From positions 62,001-126,000 of the forward strand of contig NZ_JBHSMG010000005.1 in NCBI RefSeq assembly GCF_042655435.1: 64,000 nucleotides of DNA. The letters run 5' to 3'. A model generated the notes under the pieces. The model saw only the letters and a list, made by a program, of their open reading frames with translations, searched no databases and was not told where the DNA came from. Shown piece after piece: positions 61,922 to 64,000 of the stretch; position 1 is the stretch's first letter; each line of letters starts with the position of its first letter. The DNA comes from Lysinimonas soli (GTDB lineage Bacteria > Actinomycetota > Actinomycetes > Actinomycetales > Microbacteriaceae). The position numbers were made by a program, and so were the translations under genes.

Positions 61922-63469
61922 TCAGCACTCGGGATCCTTCGAGGGCACGGTTCCCTTGACGAAGTAGTCGTCGACGGTGTTGTTGACGCACGAATTCGAC
62001 TTGTTGTAGGCCGTGTGGCCCTCTCCGTGGTAGGTGACGAGGTGGCCGCGGTCGAGTTCACCCGCCAGGTTCTTGGCCCACACGTACGGCGTCGCCGGGT
62101 CGTTCGTCGTGCCCACCACGAGGATGTCGCCCGAGCCCTTCGCCTCGATCGGACCACGTACCCGGGTGGACTGGAACGGCCACTTCGCGCAGCTGGTGCC
62201 GCCGTAGGCCATCCGCGGGCCGAAGATCGGCGCATCCTTCGCGAGCTGAGCGGCCTCGGTGCGCATCGACGCGATCGAGCTGTCGCTCGCGTAGTCGAGA
62301 CAGTTGATCGAGACGAACGCCTCGGTCGAGTTCGAGTTGTACGAGCCGTTCTGCGACCGGTCGTTGTAGCTGTCGGCCAGTGCGAACGCCGTCGTCGTGA
62401 CGCCCTTGCGCACCTCGCTGAAGAGCGTGTTCAGGTAGGGCCAGTTGTCTTTGCTGTACAGCGGCAGGATGATCGCCACGAACATCGTGTTGGCGCCGAG
62501 CAGGCGTCCGTCGGAGTTGCGCAGCGGGCTGGCCTCCAGCTGATCGAGGATCTGGCCGGTCTCGGTCATCGCCTGATCGACGGTGCCGTGGAACGGACAG
62601 TCCTTCTGCCCGATGCAGTTCTTCAGGTAGGCGCGGAAGGCGCTCTCGAAGCCCTTCGCCTGCACGTCGGTCACCTCGAAGTCGGTCGTCGCGGGGTCGA
62701 GCGCGCCGTCGAGCACGAGGCGTCCAGTCTTCGTCGGGTACAGCTCGGCGTAGGTGGCGCCGAGGAAGGTGCCGTAGGAGTAGCCGAGGTAGTTGAGCTT
62801 CGTGTCGCCGAGTACGGCGCGCAGCAGGTCGAGGTCGCGCGCGGCGCTCACGGTGTCGACGTACTGGAGCAACGCGCCCGTGCCCTTCAGGCAGTCGGCG
62901 CCGAACGCCGCGTTCTCCTGCTCGAGGTTGGCGATCCAGGCATCCGACCCCACCTGCCCCGGCACGATGTCGTAGTTGTAGTGGTCGAGCACGGTGGCAC
63001 CGCCGCAGTTGACGGCGCTCGACCGCCCGACGCCGCGCGGGTCGAAGCCGACGATGTCGTAGTTGGCCTGCAGGGTCTTGTCGGTGGCGTAGTCGAGGTT
63101 GTCGCGAACGAAGTCGACACCCGATGCCCCCGGGCCGCCCGGGTTCACGAGCAGAGATCCCAGCTTGGTCCCGGTGGCCTGCTTGCGGATCAGCGCCAGC
63201 TTGATCGAGGCCTGCCCCGGGGTCTTCCAGGTCATCGGCGCGGTCACCGTGGCGCACTGGAAGCTGCCGGAACAGCTCTTCCACGTCAGCACCTGCGAAT
63301 AGAACGACTGGAGGTCGGCGGCCACCTTCTCGCCCGTCGGGGTCGACGTCGAACTCGTCGCTGTCGGGGCGCGGAACCACGAGACGCACCCGCTGAGCAG
63401 CAGGGTCACGACCGCGACGGTCGCGACGGCGCCGATCAGGCGACGGGTGGGGCGGGAGGAGCGGATCAC
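61922..63469 (-). CDS. TAP-family alpha/beta-hydrolase lipoprotein (peptidase)
   Basis: This 515-residue exported lipoprotein has a signal peptide and lipobox LLLSGC (Cys28). The alpha/beta-hydrolase fold begins VNPGGPGASGVDFV (oxyanion region), the nucleophile is in YLGYSYGTFLGATYAELYP (GxSxG), and the C-terminal TAP-like lid has VGTTNDPATP (Asp) and GEGHTAY (His). It resembles tripeptidyl aminopeptidases and mycobacterial Hip1-like proteases. The start overlaps the holB stop by 4 nt. Confidence 0.93.
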   Translation of the reverse strand: MIRSSRPTRRLIGAVATVAVVTLLLSGCVSWFRAPTATSSTSTPTGEKVAADLQSFYSQVLTWKSCSGSFQCATVTAPMTWKTPGQASIKLALIRKQATGTKLGSLLVNPGGPGASGVDFVRDNLDYATDKTLQANYDIVGFDPRGVGRSSAVNCGGATVLDHYNYDIVPGQVGSDAWIANLEQENAAFGADCLKGTGALLQYVDTVSAARDLDLLRAVLGDTKLNYLGYSYGTFLGATYAELYPTKTGRLVLDGALDPATTDFEVTDVQAKGFESAFRAYLKNCIGQKDCPFHGTVDQAMTETGQILDQLEASPLRNSDGRLLGANTMFVAIILPLYSKDNWPYLNTLFSEVRKGVTTTAFALADSYNDRSQNGSYNSNSTEAFVSINCLDYASDSSIASMRTEAAQLAKDAPIFGPRMAYGGTSCAKWPFQSTRVRGPIEAKGSGDILVVGTTNDPATPYVWAKNLAGELDRGHLVTYHGEGHTAYNKSNSCVNNTVDDYFVKGTVPSKDPEC

Positions 63470-64000
63470 GGGCGGTCCCTTCCGGACGGGGTGCTGAGAG
63501 TCTCGGGGGTGCGCACGGCGCTCACGAGTACGGCTTCCAGCGCGAGCGCGGGCGCCACGTTGCCCTCGATGCGCAGTCGCGCTTCGGTGATCGCGTCGAG
63601 CGTGCTCAGGGTGCGCGCCGGAGTCGCGGCGCGGGCGGCGGCAGCGAGCTCGGAGTAGATCGCGAGGTTCACCGGTTCGACCTCGACCCCGAGCTGCAGC
63701 ATCAGGATGTCGCGGTACAGCGACAGCAAATCGACCAGGATGCGGTCCAGCCCATCGCGCAGGCTGCGCGTCGCGCGCCGCTTCTGGTCGTCTTCGAGGT
63801 TGCGCAGTTGCGCGCGGAGCGCCGGGGGGATCGTTCCTCCCGGGTCGATTCCGAGTGAGCGCAGCGCGCTCTCGCGCTCCTCGGCATCGCGTTCCTCGGT
63901 GATCGCCTTCGCGTCGTCGCCCGCCACCTCGAGCAACTCGGCCGCGGCGAGCACGGCCCCCGAGACCGACCGGATGCCGAGCGCCAGCTCGAGCGTGCGC
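63466..64000 (-). CDS. holB: DNA polymerase III subunit delta', C-terminal part
   Basis: The frame is open to the window edge; about 177 codons plus the stop are visible. The C-terminal collar domain follows the actinobacterial HolB pattern: LRNLEDDQKRRATRSLRDGLDRILVDLLSLYRDILMLQLG and the ending TLDAITEARLRIEGNVAPALALEAVL. It belongs to the clamp loader; the ATPase-like N-terminal domains lie beyond the window. ATGA overlap with the hydrolase lipoprotein gene, an arrangement I recall from other Microbacteriaceae. Confidence 0.85.
   Translation of the reverse strand, partial: RTLELALGIRSVSGAVLAAAELLEVAGDDAKAITEERDAEERESALRSLGIDPGGTIPPALRAQLRNLEDDQKRRATRSLRDGLDRILVDLLSLYRDILMLQLGVEVEPVNLAIYSELAAAARAATPARTLSTLDAITEARLRIEGNVAPALALEAVLVSAVRTPETLSTPSGRDRP

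Noticed and set aside
61181..63658. Open frame of 825 codons on the plus strand
   Set aside because: Antisense of the TetR and TAP-hydrolase genes, no recognisable domain, low-complexity Arg/Val/Glu composition.

Overview
The window is 64 kb of high-GC, densely packed bacterial chromosome. Gene content, frequent GTG/TTG starts, ATGA start-stop overlaps and order point to an actinobacterium, most likely a Microbacteriaceae member (family placement is inference). The order lpdA, PNP, phosphomutase, add, deoA, cdd, sdhCDAB matches the arrangement I know from Mycobacterium tuberculosis (Rv3303c to Rv3319), so the left third is an old actinobacterial neighbourhood.

Layout: 1-0.8 kb, the 3' end of a biotin-dependent acyl-CoA carboxylase alpha subunit. 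0.9-2.0 kb, an AbiEi/DUF559-like gene flanked by TTTGAAGTCAA repeats. 2.0-17.9 kb, a nucleoside uptake and salvage region: LpdA, purine nucleoside phosphorylase, phosphomutase, orphan PTS IIA/IIB, adenosine deaminase, an IclR regulator, an S-adenosylhomocysteinase-like protein, nucleoside hydrolase, thymidine phosphorylase, cytidine deaminase and a BMP-type ABC importer. 18-23 kb, mannose-1-phosphate guanylyltransferase and sdhCDAB. 23.3-28.1 kb, two ECF sigma factor loci, one of them a sigma/zinc-finger/membrane fusion. 28.3-34.2 kb, housekeeping genes (xthA, trpS), GNAT, HAD, and an ArsR-SRPBCC-VOC operon. 34.3-38 kb, an FMN riboswitch and ribD-ribE-ribBA-ribH. 38-45 kb, ABC transporters, a palindrome-controlled mini HTH regulator, and a succinate-semialdehyde dehydrogenase coupled to a nicotinamidase and a 30-residue membrane peptide. 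45-49.4 kb, cell-wall and secreted proteins. 49.5-50.5 kb, a collapsed TetR/MFS pair.

50.7-61.1 kb is the most notable segment: a genomic island of about 10.3 kb bounded by a 54-nt direct repeat, one copy of which is the 3' part of an intact tRNA-Thr(CGT) gene. No integrase is visible. Cargo: two deazaflavin (DDN-type) nitroreductase-like proteins, a TetX-like FAD monooxygenase with a TetR regulator, a MarR regulator, a CtaG/CcdA/SCO-TlpA fusion module, a ClC chloride channel with a cytoplasmic regulatory tail, and an intact IS3-family element with a U UUU UUC slippery site. After the tRNA come a TetR regulator, a TAP-family lipoprotein hydrolase and the 3' end of holB.

No CRISPR array, phage structural gene or rRNA was seen. 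Functional calls come from reading motifs in translated sequence; no database search was possible.
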